Shown: positions 18,022 through 26,795, counted from the first letter of the stretch. The stretch is DNA of 64,000 nt from Thalassovita mediterranea (GCF_001458435.1 NZ_CYSF01000015.1:1-64000), one strand, 5' to 3'. The notes: generated from the sequence alone by a model not told the origin. Made by a program: numbers and translations.

Positions 18022-19391
18022 GATGCTGCAGACTGCACAGCCAGGCAGATGCTGGTGATGACCTCATCCAGCTTGGCCTGGTCGTTTGCCTCACCCATAA
18101 CGCGGATTAGCGGTTCAGTACCGGATTTGCGGATCAGCAAACGGCCATCGCCCTCTAGCGCCTTTTCACCGGCGGCAATCGCAGCCTGCACCTGATCGCT
18201 GTCCAGTGGCGCCTTGCCCGCAGTGTAGCGCACATTGCGCAAGATCTGCGGCACGGGGGTAAAGACCTGCGCCAGTTCGCTGGCCTTTTTACCGGTTTCG
18301 ACCATTTCCTTCATGAACTGCAGACCGGCCAGCAGGCCATCGCCGGTGGTGGCGTAATCGGTCATCACGATGTGACCCGATTGCTCCCCACCAAGGTTGA
18401 AGCCGTTTTTACGCATGCTTTCAACAACGTAGCGGTCGCCAACGGCGGTGCGTTCCAGATGAATACCATTGTCGCGCAGGTGGTTTTCCATACCTAGGTT
18501 CGACATCACCGTGGCGACCAGCGTGTCGCCGTTCAAACGGCCATCCCGTTTCCAACTTTTGGCCATCAGCGCCATGATCTGATCACCATCGGCCACATTC
18601 CCGTTTTCATCCAGAATGATGATCCGGTCCGCGTCCCCATCCAGACAGATGCCCAGATTGGCGCGCACTTCGCGCACCTTAGCGGCGGCAAGCGCGGTGC
18701 TGGTGGAACCACAGTTGTCGTTGATGTTGTGACCGTTCGGGGTCACGCCCACAGGGATCACCTCGGCGCCCAATTCCCACAGGATGGCAGGCGCGGCCTT
18801 GTAGGCGGCACCGTTGGCGCAATCCAGCACAACGCGCATGCCATCAAGACGCAACGCATTCGGGAAGGTGGTCTTGGCGTATTCCACATAACGACCCAGT
18901 GCGTCGTCGATCCGCTTGGCCCGACCAATGTTTTGCGGCGCGCACAGCTCAACCCCTTCGTTCAACAGGCGCTCAATCTCTACCTCGGCATCATCGGACA
19001 GTTTGAACCCATCAGGGCCGAAAAACTTGATGCCGTTGTCATAGGCTGGGTTGTGGCTGGCAGAAATCATCACCCCCACATCAGCACGCATCGAATGAGT
19101 CAGAAACCCAACGGCAGGCGTTGGCATCGGTCCCAACAGCAGCACGTTCATGCCCGTCGAGGTAAAACCAGCGGTCAGCGCATTTTCCAGCATGTAGCCT
19201 GACAGGCGGGTGTCCTTGCCGATCACCACGCGGTGTTCCTGCTGATCGCGGCGGAAATAGCGACCCGCGGCAGCGCCCAAGCGCATCGCCAACTCGGCCG
19301 TCATCGGCGGCGTGTTGGTGAGGCCGCGCACCCCATCGGTGCCAAAGAAAGAACGTTTATTCGCTGGATTAGCCGCCGCTGTTTTGGTCAC
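18018..19391 (-). CDS. glmM: Phosphoglucosamine mutase
   Basis: 457-residue enzyme converting glucosamine-6-phosphate to glucosamine-1-phosphate for UDP-GlcNAc, hence peptidoglycan and LPS synthesis. The phosphoserine loop S-A-S-H-N-P is at residues 110-115 (active Ser112). The metal loop D-G-D-A-D-R lies near 251-256 and the phosphate-binding R-K-S-G-T-E-P in the C-terminal domain. The start is GTG. A 145-base gap with a strong hairpin separates it from the upstream DUF2853 gene, so it has its own promoter. Confidence 0.96.
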   Translation of the reverse strand: MTKTAAANPANKRSFFGTDGVRGLTNTPPMTAELAMRLGAAAGRYFRRDQQEHRVVIGKDTRLSGYMLENALTAGFTSTGMNVLLLGPMPTPAVGFLTHSMRADVGVMISASHNPAYDNGIKFFGPDGFKLSDDAEVEIERLLNEGVELCAPQNIGRAKRIDDALGRYVEYAKTTFPNALRLDGMRVVLDCANGAAYKAAPAILWELGAEVIPVGVTPNGHNINDNCGSTSTALAAAKVREVRANLGICLDGDADRIIILDENGNVADGDQIMALMAKSWKRDGRLNGDTLVATVMSNLGMENHLRDNGIHLERTAVGDRYVVESMRKNGFNLGGEQSGHIVMTDYATTGDGLLAGLQFMKEMVETGKKASELAQVFTPVPQILRNVRYTAGKAPLDSDQVQAAIAAGEKALEGDGRLLIRKSGTEPLIRVMGEANDQAKLDEVITSICLAVQSAAS

Positions 19392-19466
19392 TGTGGGGTC
19401 TTTCTGTATTGTGCTAGTGCCGCCTTCCTAGGCGGGGCGGTGCAAGCTGTCCAGCACCTCGGCAGG

Positions 19467-19492
19467 AATGCGCCGCTAAGCAGCGGCGCATT
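19467..19492 (-). terminator. Strong hairpin terminator after the DUF2853 gene
   Basis: A perfect 11-base stem (AATGCGCCGCT / AGCGGCGCATT) with an AAGC loop lies 44 bases beyond the leftward DUF2853 stop and before glmM. There is no long T run, but the stem is very stable and the position fits transcription termination. Confidence 0.65.
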
Positions 19493-19535
19493 GTTTCAGT
19501 GCGTTACAGATTGCGTCTGTGCGACACACTCAGGA

Positions 19536-19877
19536 TCAAACGTACTGCGCTTCTTTACCGAAATGCTTGACCAGCATGTAGTAGACCACGGCGCGGTACT
19601 TGTTCCGCTCAGACCGGCCATAGGTTTCGATCACGCTGTTAATCGCCTCCATCAACGCGGGGCCATCATCCAACGCCAGCTTCTTGATGAGGAAGTTGTT
19701 TTTGACCGTCTCAAGTTCCTCAGGCTGGCTGGCAGCCACGGTGGAGGCATCGGCGTTGTAAATCGCCGGACCACAGCCGATGGTCACTTTGGTCAGCAGG
19801 TCCATATCCGGTTCCATGCCGCATTTCTGGCGCAGGTCCTCAGCGTATTGCGCAATCAAATCGTCTCGTTTTCCCAT
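19536..19877 (-). CDS. DUF2853 family protein
   Basis: 113-residue soluble helical protein whose whole length matches DUF2853: an N-terminal helix (RDDLIAQYAEDLRQKCG), then a pattern C-G-P-A-I-Y-N-A-D-A-S-T-V, and a C-terminal Y-R-A-V-V-Y-Y-M-L-V-K-H-F. The function of the family is unknown. Two ATGs are adjacent; the second is chosen because it lies six bases from the AGGAG site. It is a single-gene unit bounded by hairpins. Confidence 0.85.
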   Translation of the reverse strand: MGKRDDLIAQYAEDLRQKCGMEPDMDLLTKVTIGCGPAIYNADASTVAASQPEELETVKNNFLIKKLALDDGPALMEAINSVIETYGRSERNKYRAVVYYMLVKHFGKEAQYV

Positions 19878-19994
19878 CATCTTCTCCTAAAATTGGCTGG
19901 GGACTTGCCGTTTTTACCGCGCCCTGCCCCGCACCCGTTGAAAATCCCGCCCAAAGGCAAGGCAACGGTAGCCGAGGCAACCGCAACGCCAAAA

Positions 19995-20017
19995 GGAAAA
20001 TTTGCGCCAAATTTTCC
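19995..20017. repeat. Perfect 10-bp palindrome in an intergenic region
   Basis: Arms GGAAAATTTG and CAAATTTTCC flank a CGC centre in the gap between the DUF922 gene stop and the DUF2853 start, both leftward. The AT-rich arms and absence of a U tract make it unlike a standard terminator; it could be a protein-binding site or a dispersed repeat. Confidence 0.6.
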
Positions 20018-20038
20018 CCCCACCACATCAAGGGAAGG

Positions 20039-20542
20039 TTAAGGCAGGTAAACACCATCCGTGCGGCCATGGTTCGTGCGTCGGTCCAACGCGACGTCCT
20101 CAGCGGCCCAGCGGTCAATGATGGCGTATGGCGTTCTGCAATTGTCAGCGGCAATCTCTGCCGCCGCCTGACGCCCATGATCCAGGTGCATCCGTTCGTG
20201 ATCCAGCAACGCATCGGTCATCCGCAACCATTCGCGGCGCAGATCCGGGGACATATCGTCCAGCCGTGTGTGGCGCGGCATGTCGATGGTCAGGGTCAAC
20301 GTGACCTCGCACCGCGCAGACCATGACACCCACCACTGCGCATAGGCCCAATATCCTCGCGGCCCTTTGCGGGCCAATTCGCGGCGGATGTTGTGCAGTT
20401 TCAGCGAAGAGATGTCGTAATACCGGATCTCTTCCACCCCGCCCTTAACGCGCGCGGAATCAGCGGCGACAGAAACGCCAGCGGCGGCCCAAAGGACCGC
20501 CGACAGCAAAACATATAGGGGCAGCAGGCGATGTTTCATCAA
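20039..20542 (-). CDS. DUF922 secreted protein, putative metallopeptidase
   Basis: 167 residues with a cleavable signal peptide (cleavage near A-V-S-V-A-A, residues 22-27), so periplasmic. The mature part shows the DUF922 pattern I-R-Y-Y-D-I-S, then W-W-V-S-W, C-E-V-T-L-T-L-T-I-D-M-P-R and an H-E-x-x-H motif (H115-E116-R-M-H119). The last resembles a zinc-protease site. No substrate or partner is known. It begins shortly before the ahcY stop in the leftward direction but is functionally unrelated to it. Confidence 0.82.
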   Translation of the reverse strand: MMKHRLLPLYVLLSAVLWAAAGVSVAADSARVKGGVEEIRYYDISSLKLHNIRRELARKGPRGYWAYAQWWVSWSARCEVTLTLTIDMPRHTRLDDMSPDLRREWLRMTDALLDHERMHLDHGRQAAAEIAADNCRTPYAIIDRWAAEDVALDRRTNHGRTDGVYLP

Positions 20543-20563
20543 ATCCCCCTGCCCTTGCGCCGC

Positions 20564-21949
20564 TTAGTAGCGGTAGTGTTCCGGCTTGAACGGACCTTCG
20601 GGGGTGACGCCGATGTAGGCCGCCTGTTCCGAGGACAGCTTGGTCAGCTTGGCGCCCACTTTGGCGAGGTGCAGCGCCGCCACTTTTTCATCCAGATGCT
20701 TGGGCAGGATGTAAACCTCGTTGTCGTAGTTGTCACCCTTGGTGAACAGTTCGATCTGCGCCAGCACCTGGTTGGTGAAGGACGCCGACATCACAAACGA
20801 CGGGTGACCTGTGGCGTTGCCAAGGTTCAGCAGACGACCTTCGGACAGCAGAATGATGCGCGAGCCCGAGGGCATCTCGATCATGTCAACCTGATCCTTG
20901 ATGTTGGTCCACTTGTGGTTTTTCAGCGCGGCAACCTGAATTTCATTGTCGAAGTGGCCGATGTTGCCAACGATCGCCATATCCTTCATCTCGCGCATAT
21001 GCTCGATGCGGATGATGTCTTTGTTGCCGGTGGTGGTGATGAACACATCTGCGTCCAGCGCCTCTTCCAGCAGGACAACCTCAAACCCGTCCATGGCAGC
21101 CTGCAGGGCGCAGATCGGGTCGGCTTCGGTCACTTTCACACGGGCACCGGCGCCTTGCAGCGATGCGGCAGAGCCTTTGCCAACGTCGCCATAGCCACAA
21201 ACCACAGCAACCTTACCGGCCAGCATGGTGTCGGTGGCGCGGCGGATGCCGTCGACCAGCGATTCCTTACAGCCGTATTTGTTGTCGAACTTCGACTTGG
21301 TCACGCTGTCGTTCACGTTGATCGCAGGGAACGGCAGCTGGCCGTTTTTCTGCAGTTCGTATAGACGGTGCACGCCGGTGGTGGTTTCCTCGGATACACC
21401 CATGATCGCGTCGCGGGTTTTGGTGAACCAGCCGGGGCTTGCCGCCATACGCTTGGCGATCTGTGCTTTGATCACCGCTTCTTCTTCGGACTGCGGCACG
21501 GGGATGATGTCTTCGCCCGCTTCGGCACGGGCGCCCAGCAGAACGTACAGCGTTGCATCGCCACCATCGTCAAGGATCATGTTCGGGCCTTCGGCAAACA
21601 TGAAGGATTTGTCGAGGTAATCCCAATGCTCTTCCAAGGACTGACCTTTGATCGCAAAGACCGGAATGTCTGCCGCCGCGATCGCCGCTGCAGCGTGATC
21701 CTGGGTCGAGAAGATGTTGCAGGATGCCCAACGCACATCCGCACCTAGCGCCACCAGCGTTTCGATCAGGCAGGCGGTCTGGATGGTCATGTGCAGAGAG
21801 CCAACGATGCGCGCGCCTTTCAGCGGCTTCTCTTCGCCATACTCTTCCCGCAGCGCCATCAGGCCCGGCATTTCGGTTTCAGCAATGTCCAGCTCTTTGC
21901 GGCCAAAGTCGGCAAGGCTGATGTCCTTAACAATATAGTCGTTCGCCAT
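20564..21949 (-). CDS. ahcY: Adenosylhomocysteinase
   Basis: 461-residue NAD-dependent enzyme that splits S-adenosylhomocysteine into adenosine and homocysteine, clearing the inhibitor of methyltransferases. The NAD loop G-Y-G-D-V-G-K-G is near residue 225, and the C-terminus ends K-P-x-H-Y-R-Y, as in the family. A GAGGAA site precedes the ATG. The 92 bases upstream do not show the conserved core of an SAH riboswitch. Confidence 0.97.
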   Translation of the reverse strand: MANDYIVKDISLADFGRKELDIAETEMPGLMALREEYGEEKPLKGARIVGSLHMTIQTACLIETLVALGADVRWASCNIFSTQDHAAAAIAAADIPVFAIKGQSLEEHWDYLDKSFMFAEGPNMILDDGGDATLYVLLGARAEAGEDIIPVPQSEEEAVIKAQIAKRMAASPGWFTKTRDAIMGVSEETTTGVHRLYELQKNGQLPFPAINVNDSVTKSKFDNKYGCKESLVDGIRRATDTMLAGKVAVVCGYGDVGKGSAASLQGAGARVKVTEADPICALQAAMDGFEVVLLEEALDADVFITTTGNKDIIRIEHMREMKDMAIVGNIGHFDNEIQVAALKNHKWTNIKDQVDMIEMPSGSRIILLSEGRLLNLGNATGHPSFVMSASFTNQVLAQIELFTKGDNYDNEVYILPKHLDEKVAALHLAKVGAKLTKLSSEQAAYIGVTPEGPFKPEHYRY

Positions 21950-22041
21950 CTGCGAGGTTCCTCATACGAAGTTTGGCAAGGCAGATAGCACCCGACCCCC
22001 TACCCGGCAACGTGTCTTTAGGCAGAAAGGCCTATTCTTTG

Positions 22042-22386
22042 TTAGCTTTTTACACCTTTAGCAGTGGTTGCTGCACTCGAGGACCAATTTTGACCAGTTG
22101 CCATGATACAGGCCAGCCCATCAGCGCGGGTGATGAAAACGGTGAAACTGCCGGTTTGCGGCGATGTCCAGACCTCTAGCAGCTGTTGCGCGCTCTGCAA
22201 TCCGCCGCCAGACAGTTGTTCATTATAGCGACTTTCCAGCCTTTCGACCAAAATACTGCGCTGCAGGCACTTTGGTGCAGAACTCGCTGACGGGGCAGAT
22301 TGCGACAGTGCGGGCAGGGGCCCGATGGCCGTCGCCGCAGCAATCAGAGCGGGAATAAAGAAGGAACGGGGGGCCTTTGTACTCAT
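22042..22386 (-). CDS. Small secreted protein A, tandem paralogue of the 22753 gene
   Basis: 114 residues, family not recognised. A signal peptide ends near A-L-S-Q (about residue 28). The mature part contains C-L-Q-R-S, then R-Y-N-E-Q-L-S-G-G-G-L-Q, L-L-E-V-W-T-S, G-S-F-T-V-F-I-T and A-C-I-M-A-T-G-Q-N-W. All of these recur in its neighbour, and two conserved cysteines could form a disulfide. The start is set at M-S-T-K because AAGGAG lies eight bases before it. A long stem sits directly upstream of that ribosome site. Probably periplasmic; no function can be assigned. Confidence 0.8.
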   Translation of the reverse strand: MSTKAPRSFFIPALIAAATAIGPLPALSQSAPSASSAPKCLQRSILVERLESRYNEQLSGGGLQSAQQLLEVWTSPQTGSFTVFITRADGLACIMATGQNWSSSAATTAKGVKS

Positions 22387-22752
22387 AACACAAACTCCTT
22401 GGTTTGAACCCGATGCGATCCGGCACAACGCTTTGGGAGGGGTCGCGGTGCCGACGGGGAGGAGGACGTCGGATCAGCATCGGGTTCACATAAATAGTAC
22501 GTCAAATCTGGCGTTTTTTCGCGCTCTCTTATGGGCGCATGGCGATTAAATGACGCCTTTTTTGACATGCGACGGGGAATTGACGCCGACTTTATCCCTG
22601 AAATGCAGGGCTAAGGTTTTGGAAAGACGGGGGCTTTTTTAAACCCAAACTTTATGATGTCTTCCCCTCAAAAAGAGAGTGTTCGTGCGTTAAAAAACGC
22701 TGATTTTAACAGTTTGGCGGGCAAAATAAGGCGCGCAGGTGCCTAATCGGCG
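22387..22752. other. 366-base intergenic region between the secreted paralogues
   Basis: This stretch has no gene. It contains the structured leader of the 22042 gene (described separately), a short GCGTT / AACGC stem near 22690, and several A/T-rich runs with TTGACA- and TTGACG-like words. A promoter for the leftward gene is likely here but cannot be placed with confidence. Confidence 0.5.
22405..22488 (-). promoter_or_regulatory. Long stem-loop leader next to the ribosome-binding site of secreted protein A
   Basis: In the leftward transcript, TGAACCCGATGC (from 22488-22477) pairs perfectly with GCATCGGGTTCA (22416-22405). After a one-base bulge the helix continues with GATCCG / CGGATC, giving 18 base pairs and a 47-base loop. 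The 3' arm ends four bases before the AAGGAG ribosome site (22400-22395). The loop carries CCTCCTCC, which could pair with that site. It looks like a translation-control element; its signal is unknown. Confidence 0.55.
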
Positions 22753-23106
22753 TCAACTGGACACACCTTTCAGCGGCAAATCATAGCCAATCCAGTTTTC
22801 TCCGGTGGCAACAATGCAGGCCTGACCGCTGGGATTTGTCACAAAAATGGTAAAGCTGCCGGTGCTGTCCGAACTCCAGATTTCCAGCAGAGTTTCAGGG
22901 GTTTGCAATCCACGCCCCAACAGATCTTCGCCATAGCGTTGGGTCAGGCTGTGAACCAATCGATCGCGGCTCATGCAGCTGACATCGGATGCAGCCTGTG
23001 ATTGCACCTCTGGTGCAGCAGATGGGGTAGGGGTCTGCGATACCGCAGGCGGGGCAAGTGCAGCGGTCCCAAAGACCACCGCGGTTGACAAAAGACGTTT
23101 GAACAT
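22753..23106 (-). CDS. Small secreted protein B, tandem paralogue of the 22042 gene
   Basis: 117 residues with a signal peptide ending near A-V-S-Q (about residue 24) and a Pro/Ala/Ser/Gln-rich linker. The conserved region follows: C-M-S-R-D, R-Y-G-E-D-L-L-G-R-G-L-Q, L-L-E-I-W-S-S, G-S-F-T-I-F-V-T and A-C-I-V-A-T-G-E-N-W, ending K-G-V-S-S. The last third aligns almost residue for residue with protein A, so the pair arose by tandem duplication. No known domain was recognised; periplasmic location is inferred from the signal peptide. Confidence 0.8.
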   Translation of the reverse strand: MFKRLLSTAVVFGTAALAPPAVSQTPTPSAAPEVQSQAASDVSCMSRDRLVHSLTQRYGEDLLGRGLQTPETLLEIWSSDSTGSFTIFVTNPSGQACIVATGENWIGYDLPLKGVSS

Positions 23107-23328
23107 CGGGCTTCCTTTCTGGTCATGCTGGTTCAGCCGACCGGACCACCTGCCCGGCCGTCTACACTAAATATAGGAAATAGGGGGTCCAATTACGATA
23201 TCTGGGGCCCACACGGGCCAACACATCGCCGTGGCGGTGTTGAAACATTCATGACAAACAGCCCACAGCGTTGCGCGGTGCAGGGCAGGGCGCTACTGCT
23301 AGGGTCCACACCAAAGGACACCGCCGAA

Positions 23329-23925
23329 ATGCCCCCGAAAACACCCCGCGCATGGCAACGCATGCTGTCTGGCCGCCGCCTTGACCTGCTGGACCCCACC
23401 CCCGTGGATGTCGAGATTGAGGATATCGCACACGGTCTGGCCTTTGTTGCGCGCTGGAACGGGCAGACGGCGGGCGATTTCGCCTATTCGGTCGCCGAAC
23501 ACTCGCTACTGGTGGAGGAGTTGTTTGGCCGCATGTACCCCGGTCAGCCGACCAAATGGCATCTGGCCGCCCTGCTGCACGACGCGCCGGAATATGTCAT
23601 CGGGGACATGATTTCACCGGTAAAGGCCGCTGTCGGCCCCGGTTACGACGATCTGGACAAACGCCTGACCGCCGCAATCCACATCCGTTTCGGCCTGCCT
23701 GCCGCAATTCCGGTGAAGGTGAAACGCCAGATTAAACGCGCCGACAAGGTCAGCGCCTGGATGGAAGCCACCCAAATCGCCGGTTTCACCGAGGCAGAGG
23801 CAAACAAGTTCTTTGGCAAGGTCGATCCCGCATTGATCGACGGGCTGACCATACGCCTGCGTCCCCCTGTTGAGGTGCGCGGGGATTTCACCGCTCGTCA
23901 CCAAACGCTGCTGAATGCGCTCTGA
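23329..23925 (+). CDS. HD-domain phosphohydrolase (YfbR-like)
   Basis: 198-residue HD-superfamily hydrolase, probably acting on nucleotides. Metal-binding residues are visible as H58 (S-V-A-E-H-S) and H84-D85 (L-L-H-D-A-P-E), with a further Asp in K-R-A-D-K. The spacing resembles YfbR-type 5'-nucleotidases. The chosen ATG follows an AAAGGA site; the frame is open upstream to 23125, where another ATG at 23251 is possible, but that part is not HD-like. Its 3' end overlaps the GNAT gene by 11 bases. Confidence 0.85.
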   Translation: MPPKTPRAWQRMLSGRRLDLLDPTPVDVEIEDIAHGLAFVARWNGQTAGDFAYSVAEHSLLVEELFGRMYPGQPTKWHLAALLHDAPEYVIGDMISPVKAAVGPGYDDLDKRLTAAIHIRFGLPAAIPVKVKRQIKRADKVSAWMEATQIAGFTEAEANKFFGKVDPALIDGLTIRLRPPVEVRGDFTARHQTLLNAL

Positions 23926-24409
23926 TCCCGCTATCCGTCCCCCCGTCGCCTTTGACATCGGCCCGATGGCACGGGTGTTGTCGGATATCATCAGGGCAGG
24001 GGGTACCACCGCGATGACCACGCCGGTCGACGCGCAGGATATGGCGGCGATGATGGCGCGGGACGCAGATCGTTCCGCATGGTTCGTGGCAGAGGTGGCG
24101 GGGGAGATTGCCGGTTTTCAGCACATCAACCCCTATGCAGGCCTACCGCCAGAGGCCTGTGATATCGCCACATTTGTCGGGCAGGGGCGTCAGCAACTGG
24201 GTGTGGGGTCGGCGTTGTTCACCGCCACCGCGCAGGCGGCGCGGGATCTGGGGTATAGTTGGATCTGCGCCTGCATTCGCACCGACAACGCAGGCGGGCG
24301 CGCCTACTATCAAAGCCGCGGATTTCGTGACTATCAGTTGCTAGAAGGTGTGACGCTGGCCAATGGGCAGCGGGTCAACCAGATGCTGACCCGCTTTGAT
24401 CTAGATTGA
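23915..24409 (+). CDS. GNAT-family N-acetyltransferase
   Basis: 164-residue acetyltransferase. The acetyl-CoA-binding segment is Q-Q-L-G-V-G-S-A-L (about residues 92-100), preceded by W-F-V-A-E-V-A-G-E-I-A-G-F and followed by the N-A-G-G-R-A-Y-Y-Q-S-R-G-F strand-helix. The family resembles phosphinothricin/amino-acid acetyltransferases, but substrate cannot be fixed. It is translated from an ATG inside the end of the HD gene, so the two form an operon. Confidence 0.85.
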   Translation: MRSDPAIRPPVAFDIGPMARVLSDIIRAGGTTAMTTPVDAQDMAAMMARDADRSAWFVAEVAGEIAGFQHINPYAGLPPEACDIATFVGQGRQQLGVGSALFTATAQAARDLGYSWICACIRTDNAGGRAYYQSRGFRDYQLLEGVTLANGQRVNQMLTRFDLD

Positions 24410-24443
24410 TCCAATTGTTCAGCCGCCAAGGGGCGATGTACTA

Positions 24444-24518
24444 GCGCCGTTCCGAGGGGTGGCGTGAACGCGCCGCCCCGTGGGGCGGAACGGCGCGGCC
24501 CAACAGTACCTGTTGGGC
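24444..24518. repeat. Composite nested-hairpin element between convergent genes
   Basis: A perfect 11-base inverted repeat (GCGCCGTTCCG 24444-24454 / CGGAACGGCGC 24486-24496) overlaps an inner hairpin, CCGCCCC-GT-GGGGCGG (24473-24488). Directly after it comes a perfect nine-base hairpin with arms GCCCAACAG / CTGTTGGGC (24498-24518). It lies between the GNAT and DJ-1 stops, so it may serve as a bidirectional terminator. Its form is shared with the element at 4479-4549. Confidence 0.65.
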
Positions 24519-24556
24519 GGGACATCTAAATAGAGACTCGCAGGATCAACGCCGCC

Positions 24557-25240
24557 TTAGGACAGCGCCTTCACGATCAGATCGGCAACCGCAACGGAGG
24601 AGTTGGGGTTCTGACCGGTGATCAGGTTCGCGTCCTGAACTGCATAAGGCATCCAATCGTCACCTTTGGAATAGTCGCCACCGCGTTCAATCAACAGATC
24701 TTCCAACAGGTTCGGCACCACGTTGGTCAGGCCCACCGCCTCTTCCTCAGTGTTGGAGAAACCGGTCACTTTGCGGCCTTTGACGATATAGTCGCCATTC
24801 CCCTCTTTGGTGTTCGCAAACACGATCGGGCCGTGGCAGACCGCACCGACAGGTTTACCGGCGGCAAAGAAACCTTCGATCAGTGCAATCGACTGCGCAT
24901 CGTCCACCAGATCCCACATCGGGCCGTGACCACCGGGGTAGAAGATGGCGTCAAAGTCATCCGCAGCCACATCCGCCAGTTTCACGGTGGTGTTCAGCGC
25001 GGTCGTCGCCTTGGCATCTGCCTCAAAGCGGTGGGTGTGTTCGGTTTGGAAATCAGGCTCATTGCTCTTGGGGTCCAGCGGCGGCAGCCCCCCTTTGGGC
25101 GACGCCAGCGTCAGCTCAAACCCCGCATCGACAAAGGCGTAGTAGGGCGCGGCCAGCTCTTCCAGCCAGAAACCGGTTTTCTCACCAGTGGTGCCCAGTT
25201 GATCGTGCGAGGTCAGCACAACAAGGATTTTCTTCGACAT
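24557..25240 (-). CDS. DJ-1/PfpI family protein (Hsp31/glyoxalase-like class I amidotransferase fold)
   Basis: 227 residues. The nucleophile elbow A-V-C-H-G-P places Cys135 and His136, and an acidic partner lies near residues 27-28 (F-W-L-E-E-L). Y-P-G-G-H-G-P-M-W-D precedes it. This is typical of the Hsp31-like subgroup with glyoxalase III or protein-deglycase activity against methylglyoxal damage. M-S-K-K is chosen as start because AAAGGAA lies before it. It diverges from a LysR gene that may control it. Confidence 0.9.
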   Translation of the reverse strand: MSKKILVVLTSHDQLGTTGEKTGFWLEELAAPYYAFVDAGFELTLASPKGGLPPLDPKSNEPDFQTEHTHRFEADAKATTALNTTVKLADVAADDFDAIFYPGGHGPMWDLVDDAQSIALIEGFFAAGKPVGAVCHGPIVFANTKEGNGDYIVKGRKVTGFSNTEEEAVGLTNVVPNLLEDLLIERGGDYSKGDDWMPYAVQDANLITGQNPNSSVAVADLIVKALS

Positions 25241-25371
25241 CAGACAGGTTCCTTTCACAGACAGCCACATCACTGGCCGTTTCGCAAAAGACCTAATTAT
25301 CGTTGCCCATGTGAAACAAGACGCCTATTCTGCAACACTCTTTTGCAGACAAACAACAGTTGAGGGCGTCC

Positions 25372-26247
25372 ATGGCAATCTGGGACGGGGTAGAAGAATT
25401 TTCCGTGGTCGCCCAAACCGGCAGCTTCACCGCGGCGGCACAGCGGCTGCATGTATCCACCTCTCATGTGTCGCGCCAGATCAGCGCGTTGGAACAGCGG
25501 TTGGGGGTGAAACTGCTGGCGCGCACCACCCGCAGCGTGCGCCTGACAGAGGTGGGCGCCGATTATCTGGCGCAGGTGGATCACCTGATCACCGCCTTGC
25601 AGGACGCCAATCAAAGCGTCGGCGGGCAGAACGCGGCGCTTAGCGGCAATATCCGTGTGTCCGCCGCTGGTCCGTTTGCCGAACATACGCTGGCACCACT
25701 GCTGTTGGACTTTGCCGCCGCACACCCGCAGATCACGCTGGATCTGGATTTCAACAATCGCACCATTGATCTGGTGGCAGAAGGCTATGATTTTGCCCTG
25801 CGCTACGGCGTGTTGCGCAACAGTTCCCTGATCGCGCGCAAGCTGGTGGATCACCGTTTGGCCTGCGTCGCCTCTGCCGACTATCTGCGCGACCACGGCA
25901 CGCCGCAAACGCCGAAGGATCTGGCAGGCCATTCCTGTCTGGTGGCGAACAATGACGTCTGGCGGTTTCAGGATCCGGAAACAGACAAGCCACTGGACGT
26001 GCGCGTCAGCGGGCGGATGCGCACCAACAACGTGCCCTTGATGCTAGAGGGGGTGCGCCGTGGCTTTGGCATCGCCTATTCGCCGATCACCAATGTGCAG
26101 CCGCTGATTGATCGCGGCGAGGCGCAGGCGATCCTAACACCGTTCGAGGATCGCAGTCGGTCGCATTGGATCGTCTATCCCGACCGGCATCTGATGCCGC
26201 GCCATGTGCGCGCGGCAATTGATCACCTCATCTCGGCTTTCAATTAG
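25372..26247 (+). CDS. LysR-family transcriptional regulator
   Basis: 291 residues. The N-terminal winged helix-turn-helix (about 5-63: F-S-V-V-A-Q-T-G-S-F-T-A-A-A, then S-H-V-S-R-Q-I-S-A-L-E-Q-R-L-G) is followed by a periplasmic-binding-like effector domain (about 90-285). The closest general type is the AaeR/DhcR-like group. It diverges from the DJ-1 gene over 131 bases, the classic arrangement for a LysR regulator and its target. Its 3' end overlaps the convergent regA stop by four bases. Confidence 0.92.
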   Translation: MAIWDGVEEFSVVAQTGSFTAAAQRLHVSTSHVSRQISALEQRLGVKLLARTTRSVRLTEVGADYLAQVDHLITALQDANQSVGGQNAALSGNIRVSAAGPFAEHTLAPLLLDFAAAHPQITLDLDFNNRTIDLVAEGYDFALRYGVLRNSSLIARKLVDHRLACVASADYLRDHGTPQTPKDLAGHSCLVANNDVWRFQDPETDKPLDVRVSGRMRTNNVPLMLEGVRRGFGIAYSPITNVQPLIDRGEAQAILTPFEDRSRSHWIVYPDRHLMPRHVRAAIDHLISAFN

Positions 26248-26795
26248 CGCGGGCTGCGTTTGGCCAGAATGCGCTGTAGGGTACGGCGGTGCATGTTCAG
26301 CCGGCGGGCAGTTTCCGACACGTTGCGATCGCACAGCTCATAGACACGCTGGATATGCTCCCAACGCACACGATCCGCACTCATCGGGTTTTCCGGCGGC
26401 GGCGGCAGTTCGTCACCGTTCGCCAGTAGCGCATTGGTGATGTCGGTGGCATCCGCAGGTTTTGACAGATAGTCCGTCGCGCCGATTTTCACCGCCGCCA
26501 CAGCCGTGGCAATCGCACCATAGCCGGTCAGAACCACGATCCTGCAATTGGGACGCTTTTCGCGCAGCACCTCTACCACATCCAGACCATTGCCATCCTC
26601 TAGACGCAGGTCACACACCGCATAAGCCGGGGGGCGTGCGGTGGCGATGGCTTTGCCTGCGGCGACAGAACCGGCGGTTTCCACCTCAAAACCGCGTTTT
26701 TCCATCGCCTTGGCCAATCGTTTCAGAAACGGCTCATCGTCATCAAGCAACAACAGCGTCTTATCTTCGCCAACGTCCTGCAGCGGATCTGCCAT
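26244..26795 (-). CDS. regA: Redox response regulator RegA (PrrA/ActR)
   Basis: 183-residue response regulator of the RegBA global redox system, controlling respiration, carbon and nitrogen fixation and, where present, photosynthesis. The receiver domain has the acidic pocket at 18-20 (D-D-D) and phosphoacceptor D62 (C-D-L-R). A proline-rich linker leads to a Fis-type helix-turn-helix (about 150-178, N-V-S-E-T-A-R-R-L-N-M-H-R-R-T-L-Q-R). The sensor regB is divergent, with senC between, as in Rhodobacter-type genomes. No photosynthesis genes are in the window. Confidence 0.96.
   Translation of the reverse strand: MADPLQDVGEDKTLLLLDDDEPFLKRLAKAMEKRGFEVETAGSVAAGKAIATARPPAYAVCDLRLEDGNGLDVVEVLREKRPNCRIVVLTGYGAIATAVAAVKIGATDYLSKPADATDITNALLANGDELPPPPENPMSADRVRWEHIQRVYELCDRNVSETARRLNMHRRTLQRILAKRSPR

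Noticed and set aside
21950-22041. SAH riboswitch upstream of ahcY
   Set aside because: The leader is only 92 bases and lacks the conserved SAH-riboswitch core; only a weak TAGGC / GCCTA stem is seen.
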